From positions 813,622 through 877,621 of the forward strand of contig CBDBIG010000003.1 in NCBI GenBank assembly GCA_965205845.1: 64,000 nt of DNA. Reading direction: 5' to 3'. Both the position numbers and the translations under genes were made by a program. This stretch comes from CBDBIG01 sp965205845 [NCBI: bacterium]. Lineage in GTDB: Bacteria; SAR324. Under the pieces are notes generated by a model. That model did no database searches and was not told where the DNA came from. It saw nothing but the letters and a program-made list of their open reading frames with translations. How positions within the stretch are numbered: the stretch's first letter is position 1; each line of letters starts with the position of its first letter. Of the stretch, positions 63,655-64,000 are shown in pieces.

Positions 63655-64000
63655 ACAAACCTCCTTTAAACGCGCTTGCAACGCCCTTTACACGCACCTG
63701 CAAGGCAATCTGCCCTGCTTGCCTCACCGCTTCCACTTCCAAACTGGTGGCGAGGCCGTCTTTGGTGAGCCATGCTAGGGCTTGGCGGGCTTCATCGGCG
63801 AGGGCAAGAGCATTGGCCTGGGTGTTTTTGGCGCGGGTGTGTTGCCAAAGGCCACTGCCGCTACATCCACCCCACCAGCCGCGGCGGTTGGTGGCGCCAT
63901 CGGGCAAGGTAGCGCTAGGGCTGGCAAGCCCATCGCCAAATAGGCTGATGATGACGGCGCTCTCAAGGCCGTTATCCAAGGCGATGTCGCCCGCATCGAG
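63644..64000 (-). CDS. Gp46-like baseplate protein, runs off the window
   Basis: The visible 118 codons read LDAGDIALDNGLESAVIISLFGDG, NRRGWWGG, LWQHTRAKNTQANALALADEARQALAWL and end FKGGLYAV, the pattern of Mu Gp46. The 5' end lies beyond base 64000. Its stop overlaps the gp47 start by 11 bases, typical of the tightly packed tail module. Confidence 0.85.
   Translation of the reverse strand, partial: LDAGDIALDNGLESAVIISLFGDGLASPSATLPDGATNRRGWWGGCSGSGLWQHTRAKNTQANALALADEARQALAWLTKDGLATSLEVEAVRQAGQIALQVRVKGVASAFKGGLYAV

Larger units (their letters stand above)
59731..64000 (-). mobile_element. P5: Mu-like prophage, right end and tail module, continues past the window
   Basis: On the minus strand, from the window edge leftward: gp46, gp47, gp48, tail collar, small fibre gene, D12 methyltransferase, Mom-tail relic, right end. 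The terminus reads TGTAAAGGGACACTTGC from 59731, directly after a repeat unit cut at GTCGC. The presumed 5-bp target duplicate and left end lie outside the window. Confidence 0.9.

Noticed and set aside
1-64000. tRNA or rRNA genes, insertion-sequence ends, replication origin
   Set aside because: I looked for the conserved T-arm/anticodon patterns, 16S/23S motifs, IS-type transposases other than MuA, and DnaA-box clusters, and saw none; a covariance-model search would be needed to exclude them fully.

Overview
The window looks like a chromosome segment of a Gram-negative bacterium, most likely a member of the Pseudomonadota. It carries LPS-export genes (lptD, lptC), rodA, fabD-fabG-acpP-fabF, lipoproteins with lipoboxes, and Mu-type transposable prophages. 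I cannot place it more precisely by eye. No tRNA, rRNA or CRISPR array was seen.

Layout. 1-3.5 kb: fatty-acid synthesis (fabD, cut by the window edge, then fabG, acpP, fabF). 3.6-8.2 kb: gcvH and a tRNA-quality cluster with all four bacterial t6A genes (tsaD, tsaB, tsaE, tsaC) plus an editing-deacylase homologue. 8.9-17.1 kb: lptD, two tandem ChaC-like genes, rodA, a DCC-family protein and a CPA2 antiporter. 17.2-19.1 kb: a tiny, internally deleted Mu-like prophage (P1). 19.3-26.4 kb: parA-nusB-ligA, a TrkA-type K+ regulator and lptC. 27.3-34 kb: an RCC1-like lipoprotein, a radical-SAM protein, a Bax-like membrane protein, a T7-tubular-like orphan, a coiled-coil protein and a lipoprotein with a C10 tract. 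34.3-38.1 kb: Mu-like tail, com and mom remnants (P2). 38.2-44.6 kb: a four-domain rhodanese, a thiol dioxygenase, a GT-C-like membrane protein, an RraA-like aldolase and a divergent CaiB/BaiF CoA-transferase. 45.0-54.5 kb: a larger deleted Mu-like prophage (P3) with MuB, portal, a MuF-toxin and the major head protein. 54.5-56.1 kb: fragments (P4). 56.1-59.2 kb: 5-formyl-THF cyclo-ligase and fadJ. 59.3-59.7 kb: an 81-bp tandem array, split by the right end of another prophage (P5), whose tail module runs on the minus strand to the window edge.

Two themes link the regions. First, tandem segmental duplications of about 56-239 bp recur, often across gene junctions: fabF tail, tsaB start, tsaC tail, nusB/ligA junction, phage major-head/next-gene junction, and in frame inside lptC and ligA. 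Second, several Mu-like prophages of one family sit in different states of decay. They share terminal binding-site arrays, a right-end methyltransferase-com-mom cargo, and in two cases the same MuA::methyltransferase fusion, which suggests that non-autonomous deletion derivatives have spread.

The most interesting single gene is a MuF protein with a kinase-fold-like middle domain and a C-terminal ADP-ribosyltransferase, followed by a small overlapping gene. The most testable host observation is a lipoprotein whose well-placed ATG is separated from its signal peptide by a C10 tract, consistent with phase variation.
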